From NCBI GenBank assembly GCA_037893245.1, contig JBAIAA010000876.1, positions 310,001 to 374,000 of the forward strand: 64,000 nucleotides of DNA. Reading direction: 5' to 3'. Origin of the DNA: Crossaster papposus (lineage: Eukaryota; Echinodermata; Asteroidea; Velatida; Solasteridae). The first letter of the stretch is position 1, and the number at the start of each line of letters is the position of its first letter. Position numbers and translations under genes: made by a program. The notes beneath the pieces are model-generated. The model was not told the DNA's origin, searched no databases, and worked only from the letters and a program-made list of their open reading frames with translations. Positions 35,026-44,814 of the stretch are shown one piece after another.

Positions 35026-35099
35026 AAGTAGGTCTGGAAACAAAGATATTGACATGTTTATCGTAATTTTCGAAAGTTGAATGATCGTCCGCTTTTATG

Positions 35100-35300
35100 T
35101 TTATGGCAGTGGCAAGCTCAGGGGTAGAGGCAGGGACCGGGCGGTTGCAGGGGCAGTAGCAATGGCAGAGGTATAGGGGCAGGGGCAGAGGCAGGGGCGG
35201 TCGCAGGGCAGGGGCACTGACAGGGACAGGGATGGGGGCAGTAGCAGTAGCAGAGTTAGTAAGGGCAAGTATCAGTATTCCGCTGTAGGGACAGGGGCAA
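35100..35300 (+). repeat. G-rich 'ggggcag' simple repeat
   Basis: Irregular tandem copies of (a/g)ggggcag and ggcagggg directly downstream of the NAT stop codon. No coding signal. Confidence 0.7.
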
Positions 35301-35887
35301 GTGTTAAGGCGATGTATTAGTTACTTATTTTATGATTGTATTATCTGTTTGTTGGGGTGTTTGTGCGTTTGTATTGACTGTCAATTGTGGACGTCGGACA
35401 AAATAATTGGGAGGCAAACAATGGGTCCACGATTGACACAACGTCCACGATCTCAACTCGTGTACACATCCTATGGCGATTATCCTAAAACGTTAGAGTA
35501 CAAACAAAAAAGGTAAGACGGTCGGGCAATGCCCCGTCCACGATTGCCGGTCCATACATGACTGTGTGTGTGTAATTGTGCTCTTGTATCGTATTGCGGC
35601 GTGTTTTGTCTACCAAAGTACCAATGTTTATAATGCTTTAATTGGCCAAAAATGGGTCCACAGAACCGATGATTCACTCTCTATCTTCAACCATACTTTT
35701 TGTTTGGTTTTTTTTACTCAAGAAAAAAAAGGGGGGGCCCGGACCCCTTGGACCCCCCCCCCCCCCCCCCCCCCCCCCCCTGTATCCGCCCATGCACATT
35801 AATTTGTTTATAATGTATAAATACAATTCAAATGAGTGGTATTTCTAATTGCAAACACTGAACAAAGCAGAGTCAAGAAGGTCCTTT
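35301..35887. other. Non-coding stretch with a long C run
   Basis: No supported gene. Contains a homopolymer C run of about 28 at 35753-35780. Confidence 0.6.
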
Positions 35888-36262
35888 ACAGGGTGGCCCC
35901 CAAAACGGACAAGCACACTTCTACTATACCCCTAGGTCAAAACTATACCTATACCAATAGATAGAACATATTTCTATAGGAAAAATGATAGCAAGATGTC
36001 TCTGTTTCGGCCAGTAGTTTTAGCTCCAGACCCTATTTTGTGAAGCCTGGGTACTTTCGCACCGAGAAATATCTAAACCGCCACCGCGAATTTAACGTGA
36101 CGTGGTTTAATTATTAATTGTTTAATTATCAAAATGACATCTGACTTCGCTTCACAAGATAGGGTCTGAAGCTAAAAATTACTGGCCCATATCGAGATAT
36201 CTTCTAGAAAGATTCGCCATCCATTGGTATAGTTTTGGCCTCAGGGTAGTGGAAGTATGCTT
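35888..36262. mobile_element. Palindromic MITE, family 1 copy C
   Basis: Starts acagggtggcccccaaaacg and contains 'gctccagaccctattttgtg', matched in inverted orientation by 'cacaagatagggtctgaagc'. It ends near 'tagtggaagtatgcttgtcc', the reverse complement of the start region. The terminal gggccaccctgt end is missing, apparently cut by the adjoining repeat at 36263-36400. Confidence 0.75.
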
Positions 36263-36400
36263 GTCCGTTGAGGTCAGCCAAACTTTTTCCGACGGCTCTC
36301 ATTGGTTTTGTACACGAATCTCAATCGAGGACGTCCTCGATTCTAACCCTAACCCCAATTCACATTCGTGTCGCGAGGCATGTGTCCCCCATAGTCCATA
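36263..36400 (+). mobile_element. Fragment of MITE family 2
   Basis: The block 'ttccgacggctctcattggt' through 'ctaaccctaaccccaattca' matches the interiors of the elements at 49374-49567 (inverted) and 51690-51891 (direct). The TIRs gtttgtttatggtgtaaat are absent here. Confidence 0.7.
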
Positions 36401-36514
36401 ACAAACGCATGTATACATGCCATACGGAAGCCCGTATACTTCAATCATACATAAAGATTGTTGCAAAAAACAGACCTAGCTTTCGTTTCAGTGTTTAACT
36501 TTTGGCTCTAGCCT

Positions 36515-37230
36515 ATTAGGGGTAGGTGCAGGTAATATGGAACCATTAAGCTCATTTGCATAATTTGCATAAAGATAGATAAAATCATTCTAAAGAAACA
36601 TTGGTTATTGGAATCAGTAACAACTACCCTTCCTTTTGATGATATAATTTAAACCATGTTGTATCCATTTATGACAGTTACATTCAAATTATGACGTCAT
36701 CACCAAAAGTCCCATATTACCTGCAGTGCAGGTAATATGGGACGTATGGTATATGATAATATAATTTTCAAATGCAATTTCATTCCGCTCTATCACACCT
36801 ATGGCGTCCCATATTACCTGCACCTTGTTGCTACTGGAGCTCCCATTCAACGCATAATAAATCCTAAAACAATTATACACAGGACCCCACACCTTCAATA
36901 CAATCAAAACACTTCATAAGTATCCTAAATATGTCAAGAATTCAGCTCACCCTCTGGTCAGTTTTTAATATCAGTACATTCCATGAAATATCTATTTTTA
37001 GATCAGAGAAAAAAAATACTGCCAACTTAACATACCTTGTCAAATTTTGAATATTTCTTCACCGAGATCTCCGTTCCCGAACAAATTAGCCATGTTGGCA
37101 GCGATGGCAATGAGTTATCGCAACTATTGAGAGCGCTATTTCTTGTCTCTGAAGCTTTATAGTTAAATAGGCGCCAAATGTAATTCATGCGTCCCATATT
37201 ACCTACAGTCCCATATTACCTACACGTACC
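36515..37230. repeat. Region with dispersed, inverted 'cccatattacctgca' motifs
   Basis: The word gcaggtaatatggga or its reverse complement occurs at about 36528, 36708, 36727, 36808, 37194 and 37208. The pair at 36708/36727 is a back-to-back palindrome. The intervals are AT-rich. It may be two or more nested palindromic elements ending in this word. Confidence 0.6.
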
Positions 37231-37329
37231 TGTTGTGTGACCTTATGCTAATATTTTCAGCTCAGAAAAAACCACCTAAACCGTTAATTTAAAAACTAAA
37301 AGTTGAACGGAAAGAACGGTGCAAAAAAT

Positions 37330-39108
37330 TCAAATTAAAATTATAATGTTTAACTTAATGACAAGCGCCTCGCCTGCAGCCAGAGAAATTTCGCTCATGC
37401 CCTGGGGGTTTCCGTTGCGATCCATGTTGCTGCTGACTTCAATGACCCCAGTGTCATCCTCGGCTTTCAACTCTAACTTCATTAGGGCTGCGGTGTAATC
37501 CTCAGTAGACTCGGAGGTACCAGCGTTGATGATGACTAGGAAGGAATCAATGCCTGGGGTATCAGGCATACGAAGGAAAGAGAAGATCTTGTCGTTCACG
37601 ATGACGTACTTGAGGTGGTTGGTTTGGAAGGGAGGCTCGTCTTTCCGAAGTGCTGCTAACTTCTTGTAGAGTGCCAAGGCGGAGGTGTTGTCTGCATTTT
37701 GGTCAGCAACGTTGACTCCTGAGAGGTAGTTCTGGTTGACAGGAAGCCATGTTTTCCCGGAGGTGCTGCTGAAGCCGGCATGACGTGACCTGTCCCACTG
37801 CATCGGGGAACGCTCAGGGTCTCGTGTGTACTCTTTCCAGTGGTTCGGATTGTTTTTGGCAAATGGATCCCGACTTTCGTTATATGAGACCCAGATGTCC
37901 CCCATAGCTATCTCGTCGCCGTAATATGTCTTGGGAGTTCCAGGGAGAAGCAGCTGAATAATGGTTAATGCCCGAGTGTAGTTGGCCCCTATACGATGAG
38001 GGATGCGAAAATTGTCGTGGTTACAGATGATCCAGTTTGGCCATTTATCAGACGGTAGGTCTTTCATCCAATCGTTGACCAGTTGGTATATTTTTGTCCC
38101 AGAGAGGTTCCACCTCTTAAGTTGAGTCAATGCATAGTTGAAGGGAAAGTCTGCTTCAGGACGTTCTGGGGTTCCGTAGTACGGGAGGAGTGCTTTGTGG
38201 GTATCGTAAGTCTCCGTTGCCATGAAACGGTAGTTTGGTACCTTGCTGTACTTACCCAACACTGATCGCCACGCGTACAGTAATTCATGTATCTCCGGGA
38301 GATCGGACGTCTTGTTGTGGATAAGGCTGTGATACTGGGGTTGCTCGTCAGGTATTGGCGTGTAGTCTGGATTGATTGGTTCGTCCTCCAAGTCTTCGCT
38401 TTCGTAAATGTGTCTGACTGCATCAATACGAATACCGTCTACGCCTTTTTCGAGCCAGAATTGTAGGACATCTATTATCTCCAACTGAACTGCGGGATCA
38501 CGGTGATTCAGATCTGGCTGCTTTTTAAGGAATTGGTGCAGGTAGAACTGCTGTCTCTCTGGTACCCACTCCCATACCGTACCGCCCAGCAGACCCACCC
38601 AGTTATTTGGAATGCATTCCTCAGGAGGATCAGAACAATTCTTCTTCGGGTCTACCCAAACATAGTAATCTTTGTATCGGTTGGTGCTGTCTTTGTTTTT
38701 CTTGCTCTCTATAAACCACTGGTGCTCATCGCTGGTGTGGTTGGGGACAAAATCCATCACGAGTTTAAGGCCAAGCCGCTGTGCCTTACTGATCAGCTCA
38801 TCAAAGTCAGCCATGCTACCGAATGTGGGATCGATATCTTTGAAATCGGCCACATCGTAGCCAAAGTCGACCATGGGCGACTTGTAGACGGGATTTAACC
38901 ATAAGGTACCTACCCCAATGTCGTTGAAGTACTCCAGGCGGGACGTGATACCAACGAGGTCCCCTACACCATCACCGTCCGAGTCCATGAAGGAACGCGG
39001 GTAGATCTGGTACACGATCGTACCCTTCCACCATTCATCCCATCTAAATCCAACAGCTGTGTTTGGTAGAAGCACGAACAGGAGAAACACGCGCATGGCC
39101 GCCATCAT
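37330..39108 (-). CDS. Alpha-glucosidase (maltase), GH13 copy 4, intact
   Basis: An intact, intronless frame of 592 codons from ATG 39108; a second ATG follows directly at 39105. An in-frame ATG at 39168 is less likely because it puts 20 polar residues before the signal peptide. Residues 5-20 form the signal peptide (RVFLLFVLLPNTAVG). GH13 region I DFVPNH lies around His124, the nucleophile is Asp229 (GIRIDAVRH), the acid Glu299 (TETYDTH) and the stabiliser Asp365 (CNHD). The calcium loop is complete apart from a D-to-V change (GDLVG). It ends shortly after GEALVIK without the hydrophobic tail of copy 3, so it is probably freely secreted. The middle third differs from copies 1-3, while the last ~200 codons are nearly identical to them. 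Head-to-head with copy 5. Confidence 0.93.
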   Translation of the reverse strand: MMAAMRVFLLFVLLPNTAVGFRWDEWWKGTIVYQIYPRSFMDSDGDGVGDLVGITSRLEYFNDIGVGTLWLNPVYKSPMVDFGYDVADFKDIDPTFGSMADFDELISKAQRLGLKLVMDFVPNHTSDEHQWFIESKKNKDSTNRYKDYYVWVDPKKNCSDPPEECIPNNWVGLLGGTVWEWVPERQQFYLHQFLKKQPDLNHRDPAVQLEIIDVLQFWLEKGVDGIRIDAVRHIYESEDLEDEPINPDYTPIPDEQPQYHSLIHNKTSDLPEIHELLYAWRSVLGKYSKVPNYRFMATETYDTHKALLPYYGTPERPEADFPFNYALTQLKRWNLSGTKIYQLVNDWMKDLPSDKWPNWIICNHDNFRIPHRIGANYTRALTIIQLLLPGTPKTYYGDEIAMGDIWVSYNESRDPFAKNNPNHWKEYTRDPERSPMQWDRSRHAGFSSTSGKTWLPVNQNYLSGVNVADQNADNTSALALYKKLAALRKDEPPFQTNHLKYVIVNDKIFSFLRMPDTPGIDSFLVIINAGTSESTEDYTAALMKLELKAEDDTGVIEVSSNMDRNGNPQGMSEISLAAGEALVIKLNIIILI

Positions 39109-39689
39109 GACTTTTCGTTTAAAATAACTGTCGAAGCTTGTGGTATATACGTGTATTTTATGTTTCAATACCGCCGTATAGGGGTATTCGCTTACCGTTA
39201 TTTATCATGATCAGCCACGTTATTAAGCACATGCGCATAAGCTGGGCACAGCAGGCCCTAGGTCGCTCTAGACGCTAGGTGTCTTGATTTGTAGGCAATC
39301 GTCTGGCAAATTCATTGAGCAGTTTTGGAAGTATCAACAACAGGTTGACTGCCAATATTCTTTACGCCCGCACAATTCACTTCTACGAAACCCGAGAAGT
39401 GTATTGAAGACGATCACGTTCTCCCATTTGATATATTTTCATCGTGTTCTATGATGTGAAGGATCAGTTGCACTCGCGTGCGTTGTGCTGAAACAATAAC
39501 CTGGCTACCCAAAATAAACATCCGTTGTTCACATTGCAAGACACAAAGGGTTTAGTTGCCAGTGGCCCGTGTCGTATAGGGTTATCAACTGCATTGCAAC
39601 AAATATATGTATATATACACGTACACACATGTATATACCAGCAGAGGGTACTATACTGCACTGGCTGTTATTTTCGGCCAAACTTCAAC
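39109..39689. promoter_or_regulatory. Shared divergent spacer between maltase copies 4 and 5
   Basis: The 581 bp separates two divergent start codons and must hold both promoters. A TATA-like tract (tatatgtatatatacac) lies at 39604-39620, about 70-85 bp before the copy 5 start. On the opposite strand an AT-rich 'ataaaatacacgtatata' lies at about 39138-39156, 30-50 bp before the copy 4 start. Transcription starts are not visible from sequence alone. Confidence 0.5.
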
Positions 39690-41453
39690 ATGGAAGCTAT
39701 GCGCACTGTTCTTCTCATCGTGTTAATATCGAACTTGGCAGAAGGATTTACATGGGATGAATGGTGGAAGGGTACTATCGTGTACCAAATCTACCCGCGT
39801 TCCTTCATGGACTCGGACGGAGATGGCGTGGGGGATCTAGATGGTATCACGTCCCGCCTGGAGTACTTCAACGACATCGGGGTAGGCACCGTATGGCTGA
39901 GCCCGGTGTACAAGTCGCCCATGGCCGACTTGGGCTACGATGTGGCCGATTTCAAAGCTATCGATCCCATATTCGGTACCATGGCTGACTTTGATGAGCT
40001 GATCAGTAAGGCACACCGGCTTGGCCTTAAACTCGTAATGGATTTTGTCCCCAACCACACCAGCGATCAGCACCAGTGGTTTATAGAGAGCAAGAAAAAC
40101 AAAGACAGCACCAACCGATACAAAGATTACTATGTTTGGGTAGACCCGAAGAAGAATTGTTCTGATCCTCCTGAGGAATGCATTCCAAATAACTGGGTGG
40201 GTCTGCTGGGCGGTACGGTATGGGAGTGGGTACCAGAAAGACAGCAGTTCTATCTGCATCAGTTTCTTAACATTCAGCCAGATCTCAACTATCGTAACCC
40301 CGCCGTGCATTTGGAGATGATCAACGTCCTGCGATTCTGGCTGGAGAAAGGCGTAGATGGCTTCCGTGTAGACGCAATCAGACACATGTATGAAAGCGAA
40401 GGCCTGGAGGATGAACCAACCAACCCCGATTATTCGTCTATACAGAGTAAACAGGCCGGTTATGACAGTCTTGTTCACACCAAGACGTTTGATATGCCGG
40501 AAGTGCACGACCTTATCTACGAATGGCGAAGCGTCTTAAATGAATACAGCATGGAACCAAAATACCGGTTCCTGACACTGGAAACTAATGACACTCACAA
40601 GACACTTCTCCCGTACTACGGAACTCCGAGTCGTCCTGAGTCAGATTTTCCTTTCAATTTTGGACTTACTGCACTCAACATAAAGAAACTCAGCGGGACC
40701 ACAGTCCATCAGCTGGTCAATGCATGGATGGTGGACCTACCGCATGATGGATGGCCGAACTGGGTGATTGGTAATCATGACTGTTCTCGTATCGCTGATC
40801 GAGTGGGAATCAAATACGCACGAGCTTTAAACGTCTTGAATCTGCTTCTTCCAGGAACCCCTAAAACCTACTACGGAGAAGAGATATGTATGATGAATAC
40901 TTGGGTCCCACTCAACAAATCCCAGGATCCTTATGCAGGCTTAGAAGCTAGCCACTGGAAGGACGGACGAGATCAAGAACGTTCTCCAATGCAATGGGAC
41001 AGATCGTCGCATGCCGGCTTCAGTACCACTCCCGGGGATACATGGCTTCCGACCAACCAGAACTACCTCTCAGGAGTCAACATTGCTGACCAAAATGCAG
41101 ACAACACATCTGCGTTGGCACTCTACAAGAAGCTAGAAGCACTCCGGAAAGACGAGCCTGCCTTCCAAACCAACCACCTCAAGTACGTCATCGTGAACGA
41201 CAAGATCTTCTCTTTCCTTCGTATGCCTGATACACCAGGCCTTGATTCCTTCCTAGTCATCATCAACGCTGGTACCTCTGAGTCTACTGATGACTACTCT
41301 GCAGCTTTGATGGAAAGTCACCAGTTGAAGATTGAAGGAAACATCGGGATCATCACGATCAGCAGTAACATGGATCAAGAGAGAGTGTCTCGAGATATGA
41401 GCAAGGTCTCTGTCGCAATAGGCGAAGCACTTGTTATCAAAGTCTCTTTATAG
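39690..41453 (+). CDS. Alpha-glucosidase (maltase), GH13 copy 5, intact
   Basis: An intact, intronless frame of 587 codons. The start at ATG 39690 is chosen over the upstream in-frame ATG at 39525 because it directly precedes a signal peptide (TVLLIVLISNLAEG). The calcium loop DSDGDGVGDLDG starts at residue 41. Region I DFVPNH ends at His123, the nucleophile is Asp228 (GFRVDA), the acid Glu298 (LETNDTH) and the stabiliser Asp364 (GNHD). Two or three residues around the acid and after NHD differ from the other copies (TLETND, HDCSRI), so its substrate preference may differ. The N-terminal third is nearly identical to copy 1. Codons ~455-535 are nearly identical to all copies, but the centre and the extreme C-terminus are diverged. 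There is no hydrophobic C-terminal tail. It is the only copy on the plus strand. Confidence 0.93.
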   Translation: MEAMRTVLLIVLISNLAEGFTWDEWWKGTIVYQIYPRSFMDSDGDGVGDLDGITSRLEYFNDIGVGTVWLSPVYKSPMADLGYDVADFKAIDPIFGTMADFDELISKAHRLGLKLVMDFVPNHTSDQHQWFIESKKNKDSTNRYKDYYVWVDPKKNCSDPPEECIPNNWVGLLGGTVWEWVPERQQFYLHQFLNIQPDLNYRNPAVHLEMINVLRFWLEKGVDGFRVDAIRHMYESEGLEDEPTNPDYSSIQSKQAGYDSLVHTKTFDMPEVHDLIYEWRSVLNEYSMEPKYRFLTLETNDTHKTLLPYYGTPSRPESDFPFNFGLTALNIKKLSGTTVHQLVNAWMVDLPHDGWPNWVIGNHDCSRIADRVGIKYARALNVLNLLLPGTPKTYYGEEICMMNTWVPLNKSQDPYAGLEASHWKDGRDQERSPMQWDRSSHAGFSTTPGDTWLPTNQNYLSGVNIADQNADNTSALALYKKLEALRKDEPAFQTNHLKYVIVNDKIFSFLRMPDTPGLDSFLVIINAGTSESTDDYSAALMESHQLKIEGNIGIITISSNMDQERVSRDMSKVSVAIGEALVIKVSL

Positions 41454-42250
41454 GGTATACAATCCGTCCCTAGCTGTGAAGAGCGAGGCTCTATCGACCC
41501 ATCAGGTTAAAACCATAAGGCCCGTTCTTACAGCCAGGCAGAAAAAGACAGAATGATTCTTTCAATGGACATTAATAATTATTTGATGCAATGCCAAATG
41601 CAGCACTTTCTTGAGGACAAATTCTGTTCGCTTGGTTGCTCAACTACGAAATCATTTGCAGTTTTATTTATGTCGCCTTACTCGTTTCTATTTTGAGTGG
41701 TAATTTATAAGAAATTATATAAAATTGTAGATCAAACTTATTTTGCGGTTGACAGTAAAACGGTGAAAATTTTATCTGATACATAGAGTAAATCGAAGTA
41801 CTGTTGGGGTTTTAGCGCCAGGATTATGATGACATTGACTTAGCCCAGCCGAGGGATTGTTTTTCACGAACCTCGATCCGAGATTGAATTAGGCCGGCAT
41901 CTGATGGTAGTACACCCTATTTCCGGCTTCGGGGCGTGTTTATCCGTCATTCGTTTCGAATTCCGGAAAAAAACCACGTTGCGTGTATAATGTACATGTA
42001 CGTCAAATGACGCGAACTCACGGCACGGCCCAGCTCTCGCAATACATGTACCTATAAAAGCTGGTTCGTACTTCACGCGAAAACAAATGCGATGCAGATT
42101 TGCCGTCAGGAAACATTCGCTGCGAAAATTCGCCAAGTTAAAATGTGTTCAACTTTTACGAAATCGCAAGCCCCAAATTTACATTGGCCTTCGCTTTCGT
42201 GCCGAGTATGAAACTACGAAGCGGGTGATTTTGTTTTATCTCTCAATTCA
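41454..42250. other. Non-coding stretch 3' of maltase copy 5
   Basis: No supported gene. It must contain the copy 5 3' UTR, but I see no canonical AATAAA signal close to the stop codon. Confidence 0.5.
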
Positions 42251-42254
42251 GCTA

Positions 42255-42660
42255 ACTCGTACGAACGACTTATATGCCGTACGTACGACTTATGTCTCGT
42301 ACATACGACTCAAATGTAACTCGCACGTACGACTTATTTGTCGCACGTATGGCCTATGTCGTACGTGCGACTTATATGTCGTACGCACGACGTATATCTC
42401 GTACGTGTGACTGAATTACATGTAACTCGTACGTACGACTTATATCTCGTTATGAATTGTAACTCTTGTGTGTATACGACTTATGAAGTCTAAGTCAGGT
42501 CATCTTATTTTAATCACTTTCTAATATAAGCGGTCTGCAGTATCTATATCCAAAGATGGCGGACAAACTTAATTGTGCACCTGTTACTGAATGAGGAGCC
42601 GTTATGTATAAGTCTTACGTACTACTTATGTCTTATACGACTTAAGTCGTACTTACGACA
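42255..42660. repeat. Degenerate array of 'cgtacgacttat' words
   Basis: About 20 occurrences of variants of (t)cgtacgtacgacttatatgt with irregular spacing, mixing direct and inverted copies because gtacgtac is itself palindromic. The array decays toward 42660 (gtcttatacgacttaagtcg). Open frames through it are Tyr/Arg/Thr-rich artefacts. Confidence 0.8.
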
Positions 42661-42697
42661 TAATACTGAGAGATAATTTTCACCATGTCACTATTCA

Positions 42698-42939
42698 GGG
42701 GCCAATTTCATAGAGCTGCCTAAGCACAAATGTTTGCTTGAAGTACAAAAGCCCTTGCTTAATAAATCAGATAAGGAGCCAAAATTCCATGTGATTGTTA
42801 TGCTAAGCTAACAACAGCTGAATGCCTACCACAAATAATATACATCACATGAAGTTGTGGCTGGTAAGCTGGTTTTACTAAGCAAGAATGTTTTTGCTTA
42901 AGCAATATTTTTCCTTAAGCTGCTCTATGAAATTGGCCT
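42698..42939. mobile_element. ~240-bp MITE with TIR ggccaatttcatagagc
   Basis: Begins ggggccaatttcatagagct and ends agctgctctatgaaattggcc in inverted orientation. Sub-terminal 'cttgcttaat' and 'gcttaagcaa' words are also inverted. Non-coding. Confidence 0.85.
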
Positions 42940-43408
42940 CTGCTTCGTATGAACCGACTTTAATACAATCGAAACAAAATGGTTGCACTCTCCTTGGGAA
43001 TGAAACTCGCTGCTGTCGTTCCCATGGTTCGTATTAGATTGCAGGCGTTCAAATTAATGTATTATACCCGACATTTTCATATTAACACATCCTAAGTTGA
43101 AGTTATGTCATTCGGTTCAAGTGATCATCCAATTTAGCAGTAGGTTTGGTTAAGGGTAATTGTTTGCACGAGATTCTTATTCTTTTGTATTCGTTTACTC
43201 GTATTCTGTTTAAAAGGCAAGATTCGAGGCATTAACGTTCCGACTTTCGACTGCTATCTGCTATTATATCCTTTTAATCTATAGAAATGAACATGTAAAC
43301 TAGTGTTACGGGAAAATCGAATTAAACGTAAAGATCGACGTGTATTCATGAACTGTTGCTCTTTTGTGTTCTGTTTCAAATTGTTGACCTTTTACTCTTC
43401 TATTTTTT

Positions 43409-43468
43409 AAAGTGAACAAAGAAATTGGCAAGGTGGGACTCGAGCCTGCGAGATTCTTTGTTCACTTT
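43409..43468. repeat. Perfect 15-bp stem hairpin
   Basis: aaagtgaacaaagaa (43409-43423) pairs exactly with ttctttgttcacttt (43454-43468) across a 30-bp loop that contains 'ggtgggactcgagcc'. On the minus strand the loop resembles a tRNA B-box/T-arm (ggctcgagtcccacc), but no tRNA body can be folded around it. Confidence 0.7.
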
Positions 43469-43546
43469 GAAATGTATGCAAATTAAAAATTGCTATCCGT
43501 GTTTTCTTACATCTCTTACATTTTGATTTAATTAGCGTGAACAATA

Positions 43547-44139
43547 TTAAAGGAGCACTATGTCCTGAAATCCCCGAAAATGTCATGTTTTGGTTTGTTT
43601 ACTTATCCTATTTCAAGCAAAATTATAGTTGAAAGGGAAACCAACCTAATGTGTTATCATTTCCAAGAAAATACGAACAAACCAGGTTGTTTACGTTTGA
43701 CGCGGCGAACATTTTAGGGTATTCGTACACACGCATTTCCAATTATCGAGCCATCAGGAAATTATGGGCTGTATCTCGTATCAGCGCAGTGACTACATCA
43801 GACTGGTGCCGCAAACCTTGCATTAAATACACGACTGATATCATACTGATAATTAAGGTTACATGCCACTGATACGTGTGTTGATATCAGCATCGCCGCA
43901 GCTACATACGTTGTCATGGTATCGCGACTGGCACCCAAACAGCTCGAGTTTGGGGGGTCAGAAAAACGACCCTAGAAACTCGTTCTACACAAGAATAACA
44001 CAAACGCCCAGTTTGTTTAAAGGATGACTGTGCGGATGTTTATATCCTACTTTTTAATGCTCTTTCCGATAAACATTATTGCGTTCAAAACGCAATTTGT
44101 AGAGCAATTGGTCGAATCCAGGACATAGTGCCCCTTTAA
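43547..44139. mobile_element. MITE with TTAA target sites
   Basis: The TIRs ttaaaggagcactatgtcctg and caggacatagtgcccctttaa are inverted, and each begins or ends with TTAA (43547-43550 and 44136-44139). This fits the TTAA duplication of piggyBac/Kolobok-like transposons. The interior is AT-rich without transposase; a 73-codon open frame inside is not supported. Confidence 0.85.
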
Positions 44140-44814
44140 AGAAATACGACCATAAAGAAAGAAATTAATGATCAACAATGCATTTGTTTTTATTAAGCGG
44201 AGAATGTATAAACACCTAATTAAGTGGTATTAGTGACAGTACACACGCACAACACATAAAGGCAAACGGCGCCGAACTTGACTTACATTGCAGAATTGAT
44301 GTATAAACACAGCCGTCATCTATTCACGTGACACGTACTAGAACTACTCATTCAATTCTATTAATGAAACTTTGTAAAATTTACATTGTATAAACCTTGC
44401 AATCGTATCCCTGGTGACAATACAGAGGCTATGGTGCAGAACTCGATTTACATTTCGGAATTGATATTCATTATTATATAAATACAGGCGTCTATCCACG
44501 TGTCACATACGTATTATTGAGAGCAAAATAAAAAAACCGAAAATGGGGCATTTGGGAGACATCTCCATAGAGACGTGCACAAAATTTTTCATTCTTTATT
44601 GTAACCTAACCCGTTTTTACCTAGAGCTTTTTCCACTAAATTTCATATTTATGCATTTTGGACCCTACTCTATCAATCTAGACTGTAAAAAAACCAAAAA
44701 TATCGTTTTTTTAAGGTAGCTGGGGAATTAGGGAGACACTAAAATGTCTCCCTAAGTCCAATGTCTCCCAAATACCTAAAAACTTACGCTAAAATGTCTC
44801 CCGAAGGTGCTCAT

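Noticed and set aside
43409..43468. Possible tRNA gene on the minus strand
   Set aside because: Only a B-box-like piece is present; no A-box, acceptor stem or anticodon arm can be placed.
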